DNA of 64,000 nt, taken from the NCBI RefSeq assembly GCF_014127285.1, contig NZ_CP059901.1:3782001-3846000 (forward strand), given 5' to 3'. Within the stretch, counting starts at the first letter, position 1, and each line of letters opens with the position of its first letter. Position numbers and translations under genes: made by a program. The notes beneath the pieces were generated by a model. It was not told the DNA's origin. It saw nothing but the letters and a program-made list of their open reading frames with translations, and searched no databases. This DNA is from Mumia sp. ZJ1417 (lineage in GTDB: Bacteria > Actinomycetota > Actinomycetes > Propionibacteriales > Nocardioidaceae). This document shows positions 56,223 to 63,965 of the stretch, piece after piece.

Positions 56223-57128
56223 CTAGAGCGCGGACCTGACCTCGCCGAGGACAGGGCGCGCGCCCGTACGGGACACCGCGATCGCGGCCGCCTCGGCACC
56301 CCGACGCAGCGCCTGCTGCGGTTCGAGGCCGTCCGCACTCGCGGCGATGAACCCCGCGGCGAACGCGTCGCCGGCACCGGTGAGGTCTTCGACCTCGGCG
56401 ACCTCGGCACGCTGCCGTACGAGGAAGCCGTCGGGCGTCATCTGCACCGATCCCGACGCACCGAGCGTCGCGACGACCGTCGGATACCAACGGGACAGCT
56501 CCAGCACCGCACGGTCGGGCTCGTCCTCCCCGGTCATGCACCGCAGCTCGTCGAGGTTGGGCAGCACGACGTCGACGCCTGACGTCCACCGCGCGAACTC
56601 CTCCACCCCCGCCTCGCGCAGGAACGCGACCGAGCCCGGGTCCAGAGACACCGTCACCCCGCGGTCCCGAGCACGGGCGACCAGCTCCTGCGCGACCGGA
56701 CGGGTCACCGGGTCGAAGAACGTGTAGCCGGTCAGGTGGAGCCAGCGCACGTCCTTCCACGCCGACAGCGGCACGTCCTTGGTCGTGAGGGCGCTGTTGG
56801 CGCCGCGGTCGACGTACATGGTCCGCTCACCGACCGCGTCGAGCGTGATCACGATCGTCGCGGTGTCTTGCTCCCCGTCCGCGGCGATGCGCGCCTGGAC
56901 GTCGAAGCGCGCCAGCGCCTCGGTGTGCCGCTCCGCGCCGTCATGGCCCGCCCTGCCGACGAACATGACGTCGGCGCCCTGCCAGCCGAGCCAGGCCGAG
57001 ACGTTGGCCGCGGATCCACCGTCGCGGCGGCGGATCACGGCAGGAGTGTCGCTCGCCGGGGTGACGGCGGTGAGCGGACGGACGATGAGGTCGTCGACCA
57101 CGTCACCGACCACGAGGATGCGCGCCAT
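56223..57128 (-). CDS. PfkB-family sugar/nucleoside kinase, possible pseudouridine kinase
   Basis: 301 residues from ATG 57128. ILVVGDVVDDLIVRPL opens the ribokinase fold, GGSAANVSAWLGWQGADVMFVGRAGHD is signature 1, and the anion hole and catalytic Asp are in DLTGAGDAFAAGFIAA. VSLDPGSVAFLREAGVEEF and VVLPNLDELRCMTGE fit small-molecule kinases. PsuG, 0.7 kb away on the same strand, uses pseudouridine phosphate, so this may be PsuK. Ribokinase-type use is also possible. Confidence 0.8.
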   Translation of the reverse strand: MARILVVGDVVDDLIVRPLTAVTPASDTPAVIRRRDGGSAANVSAWLGWQGADVMFVGRAGHDGAERHTEALARFDVQARIAADGEQDTATIVITLDAVGERTMYVDRGANSALTTKDVPLSAWKDVRWLHLTGYTFFDPVTRPVAQELVARARDRGVTVSLDPGSVAFLREAGVEEFARWTSGVDVVLPNLDELRCMTGEDEPDRAVLELSRWYPTVVATLGASGSVQMTPDGFLVRQRAEVAEVEDLTGAGDAFAAGFIAASADGLEPQQALRRGAEAAAIAVSRTGARPVLGEVRSAL

Positions 57129-57229
57129 GCACGGAACGGTACCGCCGAATAATCGGATGCGGAGGAGGCGGCCCTCCCCCTAGGCTCTGTGCAGTCGCAC
57201 AAGAACGAGTGCCGAAAGGGGGGCTAGAG

Positions 57230-57421
57230 ATGGACGACTACACCCACGAGATCCTTGCGCGTCAGCGCGAGGCCCGGCTGCGCCGACTGCACGGACGCAG
57301 GGGAGCCGACACCATCGACCACGCCTCCTGGCGCGGACGCGCGGCCGACGCTCTGCGCCGGTTCGCCGACACGGTGGACGTCGATCCCCGAGGGACGACG
57401 ACCCCGGCTCGTCCGATGTGA
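57230..57421 (+). CDS. Small basic protein, paralogue 1 of tandem pair
   Basis: 63 residues from ATG 57230, with GAAAGGGGGG about 8 nt upstream. It reads MDDYTHEILARQREARLRRL, then a basic linker, WRGRAADALRRFADTVDVDP. The pattern Y/H-THxxLxR in front, and a W-R-x-R-L/A-A-x-x-L-R-x-x-A-D-x-x-D motif behind, is repeated in the gene at 57559. No known family. No membrane helix. Helical, possibly nucleic-acid- or membrane-surface-binding (inference). Confidence 0.6.
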   Translation: MDDYTHEILARQREARLRRLHGRRGADTIDHASWRGRAADALRRFADTVDVDPRGTTTPARPM

Positions 57422-57558
57422 CTCCTGGCCCGCCAGCCGCATCGCGCACCGCTCCACCCAGCGGTGACCCACGACCTCTTTGAGGTCTGCCTCACTTCCG
57501 TCCGCCGCACGCGTCTGCGCGCGGACACACGCACGACCCGATGACGAGGGCACTCGCT

Positions 57559-57756
57559 ATGACCGAACACACCCATCTCCTCCTCGAGCGCATGCGCGAG
57601 GACGAGTTCTACCGCACGCTCGAGCAGCGGCAACGGCGTCACTCCGAGCCGCGCCACGCCTGGCGCGTCCGGCTTGCCACAACGCTGCGCCACACGGCAG
57701 ACCTGCTCGACGACAACCGCCGTACGCCCACCCGGGACCTCACCGCCACCCGGTGA
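57559..57756 (+). CDS. Small basic protein, paralogue 2 of tandem pair
   Basis: 65 residues from ATG 57559 (ATG 57541 in frame). THLLLERMREDEFYRTLEQ, then ARHAW-like linker, WRVRLATTLRHTADLLDDNR, is clearly related to the gene at 57230. The 137-nt gap between them holds a short GACCTC-TTT-GAGGTC hairpin (57473-57487). Function unknown. A strong terminator follows at 57783. Confidence 0.6.
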   Translation: MTEHTHLLLERMREDEFYRTLEQRQRRHSEPRHAWRVRLATTLRHTADLLDDNRRTPTRDLTATR

Positions 57757-57782
57757 ACCCGTGACCGTACGGCTCGCACCAT

Positions 57783-57823
57783 CGAGACCGGTGACACCTG
57801 CAGGGGAGGTGTCACCGGTCTCG
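57783..57823. terminator. Bidirectional terminator hairpin
   Basis: Perfect 17-bp arms (CGAGACCGGTGACACCT, 57783-57799, and its complement, 57807-57823) with a 7-nt loop, between the small gene at 57559 and the convergent psuG. Confidence 0.9.
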
Positions 57824-57842
57824 TGCGTACGGGGCGGTGACG

Positions 57843-58742
57843 CTAGCGAGCGCTCCAGGCCCGCGCGATCTCGGCGCCCACCGCGATGTTGTTGGCCGCG
57901 ATGTCGAGGTTGACCTCGAGGCTCGAGCCGCTGGTGAGCTCGACGATGCGTGCGAGGAGGTACGGGCTGACGTCCTTGCCGGTGATCGCGTCCCGCTCGG
58001 CCTCGGCGAGCGCCTGGGCCAACGCGTCGTGGTGCACCTGTGGATCGAGCTGCTTGTCGTACGGCAGCGGGTTGGCGACGAGGACGGCGCTGCTGCGGCC
58101 GAGGGCGTCGTTGGCCGCCATCACCGCGGCCACACCCCCCGCGTCGGGGACGGCCCAGTCGAGGGTCTCCCCGGACTCCGTCAGCCAGAAGCTCGGGAAC
58201 TGGTCCGTCCCGTAGCCGACGACGGTCACGCTGAGCGTCTCGAGCCGCTCGAGCGTCGCGGGGATGTCGAGGATCGACTTCACTCCCGCCGAGACGACGG
58301 TGATCGGGGTGTGCGCGAGCACGGTGAGGTCGGCCGACTCGTCGAACGTCGTGCTGGCCCCGCGGTGCACTCCCCCGAGGCCGCCGGTGGAGAAGACCCG
58401 GATGCCCGCCTGCGCAGCCAGGTAGGCCGTGGCCGCCACCGTGGTCGCGCCGGACGCGCCGGTCGCTATCGCCACGGGGAGATCCCGGACGCTGACCTTC
58501 ACCACGGACTCGTCGAGCGCGATCTTCTCCAGCGCCTTCTCGTCCAGCCCCACACGCGGTTCGCCATCGACGACCGCGATCGTGGCGGGGACGACGTCGC
58601 GGTCGCGGAGGATCTGCTCGAAGTCACGAGCGGCCTGGAGGTTTCGGGGGCGCGGGAGTCCGTGCGAGATGATCGTGGACTCGAGCGCGACGACGGGTCG
58701 ACCGGCAGCGATGGCGTCGGCGACCTCAGGAAGGATCTGCAT
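57843..58742 (-). CDS. psuG: Pseudouridine-5'-phosphate glycosidase
   Basis: 299 residues from ATG 58742. VALESTIISHGLPRPRNL is the unmistakable family start. PATIAVVDGEPRVGLDEKALEKIA, VKVSVRDLPVAIATGASGATTVAATAYLAAQAGIRVFSTGGLGGVHRGA, and SAGVKSILDIPATLERLETLSVTVVGYGTDQFPSFWLTESG are diagnostic, with the catalytic Lys in the VKVSVRDLP or SVKSILD-type segment. It splits pseudouridine phosphate to uracil and ribose-5-phosphate. Confidence 0.95.
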   Translation of the reverse strand: MQILPEVADAIAAGRPVVALESTIISHGLPRPRNLQAARDFEQILRDRDVVPATIAVVDGEPRVGLDEKALEKIALDESVVKVSVRDLPVAIATGASGATTVAATAYLAAQAGIRVFSTGGLGGVHRGASTTFDESADLTVLAHTPITVVSAGVKSILDIPATLERLETLSVTVVGYGTDQFPSFWLTESGETLDWAVPDAGGVAAVMAANDALGRSSAVLVANPLPYDKQLDPQVHHDALAQALAEAERDAITGKDVSPYLLARIVELTSGSSLEVNLDIAANNIAVGAEIARAWSAR

Positions 58743-58757
58743 CCTCCCAGTCTGACC

Positions 58758-59333
58758 TCAGATCTGCGTGCGGTGAAAATTCGCGTACGAGCGCGACGGG
58801 GTCGGACCGCGCTGGCCCTGGTAGCGCGAGCCGTACTTCTCCGATCCGTACGGGTGCTCGGCCGGCGACGAGAGCCGGAAGAAGCAGAGCTGGCCGATCT
58901 TCATGCCCGGGTAGAGCTTGATCGGGAGCGTCGCGACGTTCGCGAGCTCGAGGGTCACGTGGCCGTTGAACCCAGGATCGACGAACCCGGCGGTCGCATG
59001 CGTGAGCAGGCCGAGGCGTCCGAGAGACGACTTGCCCTCGACCCGCGCCGCCACGTCGACCGGCAGCGCGACGCGCTCGTAGGTCGACCCGAGGACGAAC
59101 TCGCCGGGATGCAGGATGAACGGCGCCCCGTCGGCTGCGGTGACCTCCTTGGTGAGGTCAGACTGGTCCTCGGCGGGGTCGATGTGCGGGTAACGGTGGT
59201 TCTCGAAGACGCGGAAGAACTTGTCGAGACGGACGTCGATGCTCGACGGCTGCATCATCGCGTCGTCGTAGGGATCGAGCTCGATCCGTCCGTTGTCGAG
59301 CTCGGTACGGATGTCGCGGTCGGAGAGCAGCAC
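58758..59333 (-). CDS. dcd: dCTP deaminase (bifunctional deaminase/dUTPase type)
   Basis: 191 residues from GTG 59333. [52 protein letters not shown] is the family start. [57 protein letters not shown] contains the catalytic Glu and the nucleotide-binding parts. [19 protein letters not shown] closes the trimer. Actinobacterial Dcd is commonly bifunctional, making dUMP directly from dCTP. It is divergent from the secreted-protein gene at 59611. Confidence 0.95.
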   Translation of the reverse strand: MLLSDRDIRTELDNGRIELDPYDDAMMQPSSIDVRLDKFFRVFENHRYPHIDPAEDQSDLTKEVTAADGAPFILHPGEFVLGSTYERVALPVDVAARVEGKSSLGRLGLLTHATAGFVDPGFNGHVTLELANVATLPIKLYPGMKIGQLCFFRLSSPAEHPYGSEKYGSRYQGQRGPTPSRSYANFHRTQI

Positions 59334-59571
59334 AGACCGACCGTAGCGCAGGGCCCGAAGCGACCCGCGCTGCAAGGCCGCCCGACGTGATCCCGACCCT
59401 TTCGTACGGTCGTGGACATCTCGGACAAACTGTGCCATTCGACTCATCGCCACGGTCTGAAATGGCCGATGACCGGGGGCAAGCGGTGCGGCTTTCGGAC
59501 CCTCCTGAACCGGCTTCTCCCGGACCAGCCTGTGCAGGACCCCTTGGCTCGGCCGGGGAGGATGTGCTTCA

Positions 59572-59601
59572 CTTCCGTGGTCCCCCTGCAGTCCACGGAA
59601 G
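59572..59601 (+). promoter_or_regulatory. RBS-sequestering hairpin before the secreted protein gene
   Basis: CTTCCGTGG (59572-59580) and CCACGGAAG (59593-59601) are perfect 9-bp arms around a 12-nt loop. The 3' arm includes GGAAG, the ribosome site of the GTG at 59611, so the hairpin would block translation. The longer 5' leader, 59334-59571, is GC-rich and folded-looking but I cannot assign it to a riboswitch class; I see no other gene in it. Confidence 0.55.
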
Positions 59602-59610
59602 GTGAATCTT

Positions 59611-60441
59611 GTGGCTACCCCCGGCCGCAGGAAGGCACACCGCGCGCCACGCAAGCTCCTGGTCACCCGCACGTCGTCCAGGACCCGTCCCCCCAAGACG
59701 GCGGCACGCGAGACCCCGCAGGCACGCCTCGAGGCGCTGCCGCTGCGCTCCACCCGTCGTCGGCCCGCGACCCTGGCCGGCCTCCTGATCGCGGGGGTCG
59801 CCACCGTCGCCGCGTCCGCCCCGCAGGTGGTCACGACGACCGCGGCGAGTGTCGGCGGGACGACAGACGCAGGCCAGACCCACGTGCTCGCGTCGCCCCC
59901 GAGCCTCGAGCAGCACATCGCCGAGCGCCGCGAGGTCGCGGTCAGCCGCTCCAGCGAGCGCCAGGCCCTCCCTCAGGCACGCGCGGGCCTGGTCGCCGGC
60001 GTCGCTGAGGCGACCGCCGAGCCCGAGGAGGACGGGGAGTCCGCCGACGGCAGCGAGTCCGACTCGCCGAGCACGTCGGTCTCCGGCAAGCCCTGCGCGA
60101 GCGGCTCGTCCGTCGAGAGCGGTCTCACGTCCAACGCGATCAAGGTCCACCGCGCGGTGTGCGCCGAGTTCCCCAGCGTCACGTCGTACGGAGGCGTCCG
60201 CTCGGGCGACGGCGGCGAGCACGGCAGCGGACGCGCCCTCGACATCATGGTGAGCGGTGCGACGGGCGACCAGATCGCCGACTACGTCCGTGCCAACGCC
60301 TCGCGCCTCGGCGTCACCGAGGTGCTCTGGGCCCAGCAGATCTGGACCACGCAGCGCGCCTCAGAGGGCTGGCGATCCATGGAGGATCGCGGCTCATCGA
60401 CGGCCAACCATTACGACCACGTCCACGTGACGGTGGGCTGA
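59611..60441 (+). CDS. Secreted protein with ARB_07466-like C-terminal domain
   Basis: 276 residues from GTG 59611, preferred for its GGAAGG ribosome site over GTG 59602. A very basic N-terminus (about 50 residues) leads to one transmembrane or signal helix ([20 protein letters not shown]). A low-complexity acidic linker follows, then a 110-residue domain with Cys pairs and [30 protein letters not shown] and [10 protein letters not shown], with conserved His and Asp as in D-Ala-D-Ala carboxypeptidase-like folds. A cell-wall role is likely. In M. tuberculosis a related exported protein, Rv0320, adjoins dcd (from memory). Confidence 0.8.
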   Translation: MATPGRRKAHRAPRKLLVTRTSSRTRPPKTAARETPQARLEALPLRSTRRRPATLAGLLIAGVATVAASAPQVVTTTAASVGGTTDAGQTHVLASPPSLEQHIAERREVAVSRSSERQALPQARAGLVAGVAEATAEPEEDGESADGSESDSPSTSVSGKPCASGSSVESGLTSNAIKVHRAVCAEFPSVTSYGGVRSGDGGEHGSGRALDIMVSGATGDQIADYVRANASRLGVTEVLWAQQIWTTQRASEGWRSMEDRGSSTANHYDHVHVTVG

Positions 60442-60455
60442 CAAGGTCGTATAGA
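60427..60455 (+). promoter_or_regulatory. Promoter of tRNA-Gly
   Basis: GTGACG (60427-60432), 17 nt, TATAGA (60450-60455). The -35 lies inside the last codons of the preceding gene. The tRNA begins 31 nt after the -10, leaving a short 5' leader for RNase P. Confidence 0.65.
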
Positions 60456-60486
60456 GTGGTCCGCGTCGCCTCGGCGGCAACGCATC

Positions 60487-60557
60487 GCGGGCGTAGTTCA
60501 ATGGCAGAACATCAGCTTCCCAAGCTGATAGTGCGGGTTCGATTCCCGTCGCCCGCT
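60487..60557 (+). tRNA. tRNA-Gly (anticodon CCC)
   Basis: A 71-nt cloverleaf: acceptor GCGGGCG pairs with CGCCCGC at the end; D arm TAGTTCAATGGCAGA; anticodon stem TCAGC/GCTGA around loop TTCCCAA, giving anticodon CCC; T arm GCGGGTTCGATTCCCGT. CCA is not encoded. A terminator follows at 60566. Confidence 0.95.
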
Positions 60558-60565
60558 CTCCCGCA

Positions 60566-60598
60566 CGAAGGCCCCGGACCGATGGTCCGGGGCCTTCG
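60566..60598 (+). terminator. Terminator after tRNA-Gly
   Basis: Perfect 15-bp arms (CGAAGGCCCCGGACC, 60566-60580, and its complement, 60584-60598) with loop GAT. Confidence 0.85.
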
Positions 60599-60657
60599 TC
60601 GTTGTCACACCGTCCTCGCGAGTACGCACAAATTTCACGATCACCCCTGGGCATGTG

Positions 60658-60676
60658 ACGTAGGTCTCACCTACGT
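60658..60676. promoter_or_regulatory. Palindromic operator candidate ACGTAGGT-CTC-ACCTACGT
   Basis: Perfect 8-bp arms with a 3-nt centre, 38 nt before GTG 60714, so it is likely near the promoter of the M28 peptidase gene. TACGTT (60672-60677) inside it is a possible -10. GTGAC and GTCAC also flank it loosely. Confidence 0.55.
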
Positions 60677-60713
60677 TGGGCGGGTCACACCCGACTCAAC
60701 GAGGAGGTCCGAC

Positions 60714-62288
60714 GTGAACAAAACACTCACCGGAGCCCTGGGAGCGGTGGTCGCCGCAACCCTGGTGACCACCGCGACACCCGCAGCGGCAATCGACGAC
60801 GTCAACACGAGCCAGCTCCGCAAAGCTGTCACCGTCAACGGCATCCTGAAGCACGCGCGCGCGCTCCAGGTCATCGCCAACCAGAACGAAGGAACGCGCG
60901 CATCCGGACTCCCGGGCTACGAGGCCTCCGTCGACTACGTCGCCAAGCAGCTGCGTCGATCGGGCTACTCGGTCACGAAGCAAGCGTTCACGTTCTCGTT
61001 CTTCCGGTCGCTCTCCGACCCGACCCTGTCCCAGGTGTCACCCACACCGACCGACTACACGACGGACATCTTCGACTACTCGGGCGGCGGTGACGTCACC
61101 GGAGTCGTGGTCCCGGCCACCAACAACGTCGTCCCTGCAACCCCGGAGCCCAGCAGCACCGCGGGCTGCGCCGCCGGCGACTTCACCGCCGCACCGGCAG
61201 AGCCCTCGGTCGCGCTCGTCCAGCGCGGCGGCTGCGACTTCGCCGACAAAGTCGACAACGCCGTGGCCGCCGGCTACGACGCCGTGATCATCTTCAACGA
61301 GGGCAACCCGGGCCGTACGGAGCTGTCCATCGGCACGCTCGGTGACCCGAAGTCGGTCCCGGTCGTGGGCCTGTCGTACGACGACGCCGTCGCCCTTCTC
61401 GGGCAGGTCGCCGCCGGTCCCGTCACCGTGAACGTCTCGACCGAGGTCGAGACCGATCCCAACCGGACCACCTGGAACGTGATCGCGGACCTCCCGGCGA
61501 AGAACCTCAAGAAGATCAAGAACAAGGACCAGGTCGTCGTGGTCGGGGCACACCTCGACTCGGTCGCGGCCGGCGCGGGCATCAACGACAACGGCAGCGG
61601 CACGGCCGGCATCCTGACGATCGCGCAGGAGATGTCCAAGCTCAAGCTGACCAAGAAGCTCGCCCGCCCGGTGCGCTTCGCGTTCTGGGGAGCAGAGGAG
61701 GCCAACCTGCTCGGGTCCGAGCACTACGTCGCCTCGCTCACCGACCAGCAGCGGTCGAAGATCTACGCGAACCTCAACTTCGACATGATCGGCTCGCCGA
61801 ACTACGTCCGGTTCGTGTACGACGGCGACGGCTCCGACGGCGGCCCTGTCGGACCGCCTGGGTCCGACGTCATCGAGACCGTCTTCACGGACTACTTCGA
61901 CAGCAAGGGACTGGCCAGCGACCCGACCGCCTTCGACGGACGCTCTGACTACGGGCCGTTCATCGCGGCGGGCATCCCGGCCGGCGGCCTCTTCTCGGGC
62001 GCCGAGGGCATCAAGACGGAGGAGCAGGCGGCGGTCTACGGCGGCACGGCCGGTGAGCCGTACGACCCGTGCTACCACCAGGCCTGCGACGACATCACCA
62101 ACCTCAGCGTGAAGTCGCTCAACGAACTCGGCGACGCCGCCGCGCACGCCACGCTGACGCTGACGAAGTCGAGGTCGGGACTGTTCCCCGACGGCAGCCG
62201 CAAGGCCAAGGCGGCAGCGGCCGCCAAGGCGCAGGCGCTCTCCGCGCCGAGCACGGCCACGCGGAGCGGTCACGCCTTGATCCGCTGA
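60714..62288 (+). CDS. Secreted M28-family aminopeptidase with PA domain
   Basis: 524 residues from GTG 60714, with GAGGAGG as ribosome site. Signal peptide: MNKTLTGALGAVVAATLVTTATPAAA. The PA (protease-associated) insert is SVALVQRGGCDFADKVDNAVAAGYDAVIIFNEG, around residues 160-250. Zinc ligands of M28: VVVGAHLDSVAAGAGINDNGSGTAGILTIA (His, Asp), FAFWGAEEANLLGSEHYV (Glu pair), LNFDMIGSPNY (Asp) and PYDPCYHQACDDI (His). Peptidases of this kind release N-terminal residues outside the cell. The end is Ala/Lys-rich. Confidence 0.93.
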   Translation: MNKTLTGALGAVVAATLVTTATPAAAIDDVNTSQLRKAVTVNGILKHARALQVIANQNEGTRASGLPGYEASVDYVAKQLRRSGYSVTKQAFTFSFFRSLSDPTLSQVSPTPTDYTTDIFDYSGGGDVTGVVVPATNNVVPATPEPSSTAGCAAGDFTAAPAEPSVALVQRGGCDFADKVDNAVAAGYDAVIIFNEGNPGRTELSIGTLGDPKSVPVVGLSYDDAVALLGQVAAGPVTVNVSTEVETDPNRTTWNVIADLPAKNLKKIKNKDQVVVVGAHLDSVAAGAGINDNGSGTAGILTIAQEMSKLKLTKKLARPVRFAFWGAEEANLLGSEHYVASLTDQQRSKIYANLNFDMIGSPNYVRFVYDGDGSDGGPVGPPGSDVIETVFTDYFDSKGLASDPTAFDGRSDYGPFIAAGIPAGGLFSGAEGIKTEEQAAVYGGTAGEPYDPCYHQACDDITNLSVKSLNELGDAAAHATLTLTKSRSGLFPDGSRKAKAAAAAKAQALSAPSTATRSGHALIR

Positions 62289-62303
62289 CCGGCCTCGGAG
62301 AAA

Positions 62304-62341
62304 CCGGCGCCCCTGCACCCACGTGGGTGCAGGGGCGCCGG
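62304..62341. terminator. Bidirectional terminator, 19-bp perfect palindrome
   Basis: CCGGCGCCCCTGCACCCAC (62304-62322) is followed directly by its complement (62323-62341). It lies between the convergent M28 peptidase and SCO6745-like genes. Confidence 0.88.
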
Positions 62342-62364
62342 CGCGTCAGCGCCGTGGCACTCGC

Positions 62365-63114
62365 TCAGCCCTTGTCGCTCCGCTCGACCCGAAGCAGTGC
62401 CTCACCGAGGTCGTTGAGCCGGTCCTCGCCGAGCACGTCACCGAGCAGACCGAGGAAGGCGCCGTCGAGCGCGCGCTCCGCGTCTCGCCAGCGCGCACCG
62501 TCACCAGGACGCTGATGGGTCTTCGCCTCGTCGATCTCCTCCTCGTTCCATCCGAGCGACGTCATCCGGTCCGGCCCGGCCCCGGGGTCCGCGAGCATCG
62601 CGCGGTGCACGGGGAGCCCCACGAGCGCGAGCGCCGCGAAGTAGAGCCCGCCGCGGATCTCGCGTACCGCCATGGCGGCCTGGGCCAGCCGCGCGGGGAC
62701 GTCGTCGGCACGCGGCGCGCGCTGCCAGCCCTGCGCGAGCAGCATCGGCGCGAGCTCGGCCTCGTCCAGCACGCACTCGAGCAGCTCCGCCGCGCGGGTG
62801 GCCGCCGCGTTCTCGCCGAGGTTCTCCCGACCCCAGCGCCGACAGGCGTCGACGTAGAGCTCGACCGCCTTGTCGGAGGTGACGTCGGCGCTGCGCTCCC
62901 AGATCGTGTCGACGACACGACGGGAGAAGATCGCCTGGACGTCGTACGCCGTCTGGGTCGAGACGTCACCCAGGATGCCGACGCGTCCGCGGAAGTAGAG
63001 CGCCGAGCCCGGCATCCCCGCCTCCTTCGACGCCGAGCGAATGATCGTGGAGGTCATGAAGGCGCTGCCGAGTGCGTTGAGCGCCTCGCGCCAGGGGTTC
63101 GCGGTCGTCGTCAT
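62365..63114 (-). CDS. SCO6745-family protein
   Basis: 249 residues from ATG 63114. Helical throughout: GSAFMTSTIIRSASKEAGMPGSALYFRGRVGILGDVSTQTAYDVQAIFSRRVVDTIWE and MLLAQGWQRAPRADDVPARLAQAAMAVREIRGGLYFAALAL are typical of SCO6745 relatives. The family is common in actinobacteria and has a helix-turn-helix-like fold, with no known function. No membrane helix or signal. Confidence 0.7.
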   Translation of the reverse strand: MTTTANPWREALNALGSAFMTSTIIRSASKEAGMPGSALYFRGRVGILGDVSTQTAYDVQAIFSRRVVDTIWERSADVTSDKAVELYVDACRRWGRENLGENAAATRAAELLECVLDEAELAPMLLAQGWQRAPRADDVPARLAQAAMAVREIRGGLYFAALALVGLPVHRAMLADPGAGPDRMTSLGWNEEEIDEAKTHQRPGDGARWRDAERALDGAFLGLLGDVLGEDRLNDLGEALLRVERSDKG

Positions 63115-63200
63115 GGAAGCAACGCTAGCCGCCCCGCCGTACGGGGCGAAGAGGCGCACTACTAGGCTCGGGAGGACCCCTTCCCCCGAGGAGGTCCCCC

Positions 63201-63425
63201 GTGCTCGTGCTGCGAATCCTCGCTGCCTACGCCGCGTTGGTCGTGGTGTGGTCCGGCGCGCTCGCCCTGTTGGGCTTCCGCCCGATCCCGCTCCAGATCG
63301 CGCTCCTCGCGCTGGGGCTGATCACGTCATCTGTCCTGGTGACCCGCATCCTGCTCGAACGCGAACGCGGGCGCGTGAGCGCTCCCCCGCTCACCCTCGA
63401 GGACGGCGTGTCGCCCGAGGGCTGA
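63201..63425 (+). CDS. Small two-helix membrane protein (DUF4229-like)
   Basis: 74 residues from GTG 63201 with GAGGAGG as ribosome site. Two transmembrane helices (LRILAAYAALVVVWSGALALL and LQIALLALGLITSSVLVTRILL), then a basic RERGR stretch and an acidic tail, as in DUF4229 proteins of actinobacteria. Function unknown. Confidence 0.72.
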   Translation: MLVLRILAAYAALVVVWSGALALLGFRPIPLQIALLALGLITSSVLVTRILLERERGRVSAPPLTLEDGVSPEG

Positions 63426-63448
63426 GCCCCGTCGTCCACGCCGACGCG

Positions 63449-63907
63449 TCAGTGCGGCTGCCAGGCGTCGTCGTCCTTCGTGAGCGCCTCGACCGCATCG
63501 GGGAGGATGCCGTCGGCGAGATGCTGGATGGTCACCGACTCGAACACGTCGCGCAGGCTCGCACGGGCGGCGATCCACACGTGCTGGAGGACCTCCGCGC
63601 CGCCCTTGTACGAGACGGCCTCGGGCCGCAGGCCGTACACACTGACGAGCGGGCCGTCGACCGCCCTGATCACGTCGGCGACGGTGATGTTGTCGGCCGG
63701 GCGGGCGAGGCGCCAGCCGCCGGACTGGCCGCGCTGGCTCACGACGATCCCGGACCGGCGCAGATCAGCGAGGATCGCCTGCAAGAACCCGTGCGGGATG
63801 TCCTGCTGTCGGCCGATCTCCTCGGCGGAGACGGGACCCGCGTCATCGCGGCTGGTGATCTCGATCAGGCCGCGAAGGGCGTAGTCGGACTTGGTGGAAA
63901 CCCGCAT
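63449..63907 (-). CDS. Rrf2-family transcriptional regulator without Fe-S cysteines
   Basis: 152 residues from ATG 63907. MRVSTKSDYALRGLIEITSRDDAGPVSAEEIGRQQDIPHGFLQAILADLRRSGIVVSQRGQSGGWRLARPADNITVADVIRAVDGPLVSV is the Rrf2 winged helix. The region where IscR, NsrR and RsrR have Cys ligands has none, so it cannot hold an Fe-S cluster and is like CymR-type members. Target unknown; a CymR-like role in sulfur metabolism is one option. The spacer to 64000 has TTACC-type elements. Confidence 0.88.
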   Translation of the reverse strand: MRVSTKSDYALRGLIEITSRDDAGPVSAEEIGRQQDIPHGFLQAILADLRRSGIVVSQRGQSGGWRLARPADNITVADVIRAVDGPLVSVYGLRPEAVSYKGGAEVLQHVWIAARASLRDVFESVTIQHLADGILPDAVEALTKDDDAWQPH

Positions 63908-63965
63908 GCGTGAAGTCTCCCAGATCCGTACGAGAACTCTGGTTGGCCGCCCCGGGCTTGCGTGG

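Noticed and set aside
57473-57487. GACCTC-TTT-GAGGTC hairpin as a terminator
   Set aside because: The stem is only 6 bp with no T-run, too weak to call.
59334-59610. c-di-AMP (ydaO) riboswitch
   Set aside because: Only a GGTGAATC resemblance near the start was seen. The conserved paired core segments are missing, so it is kept as an unassigned leader.
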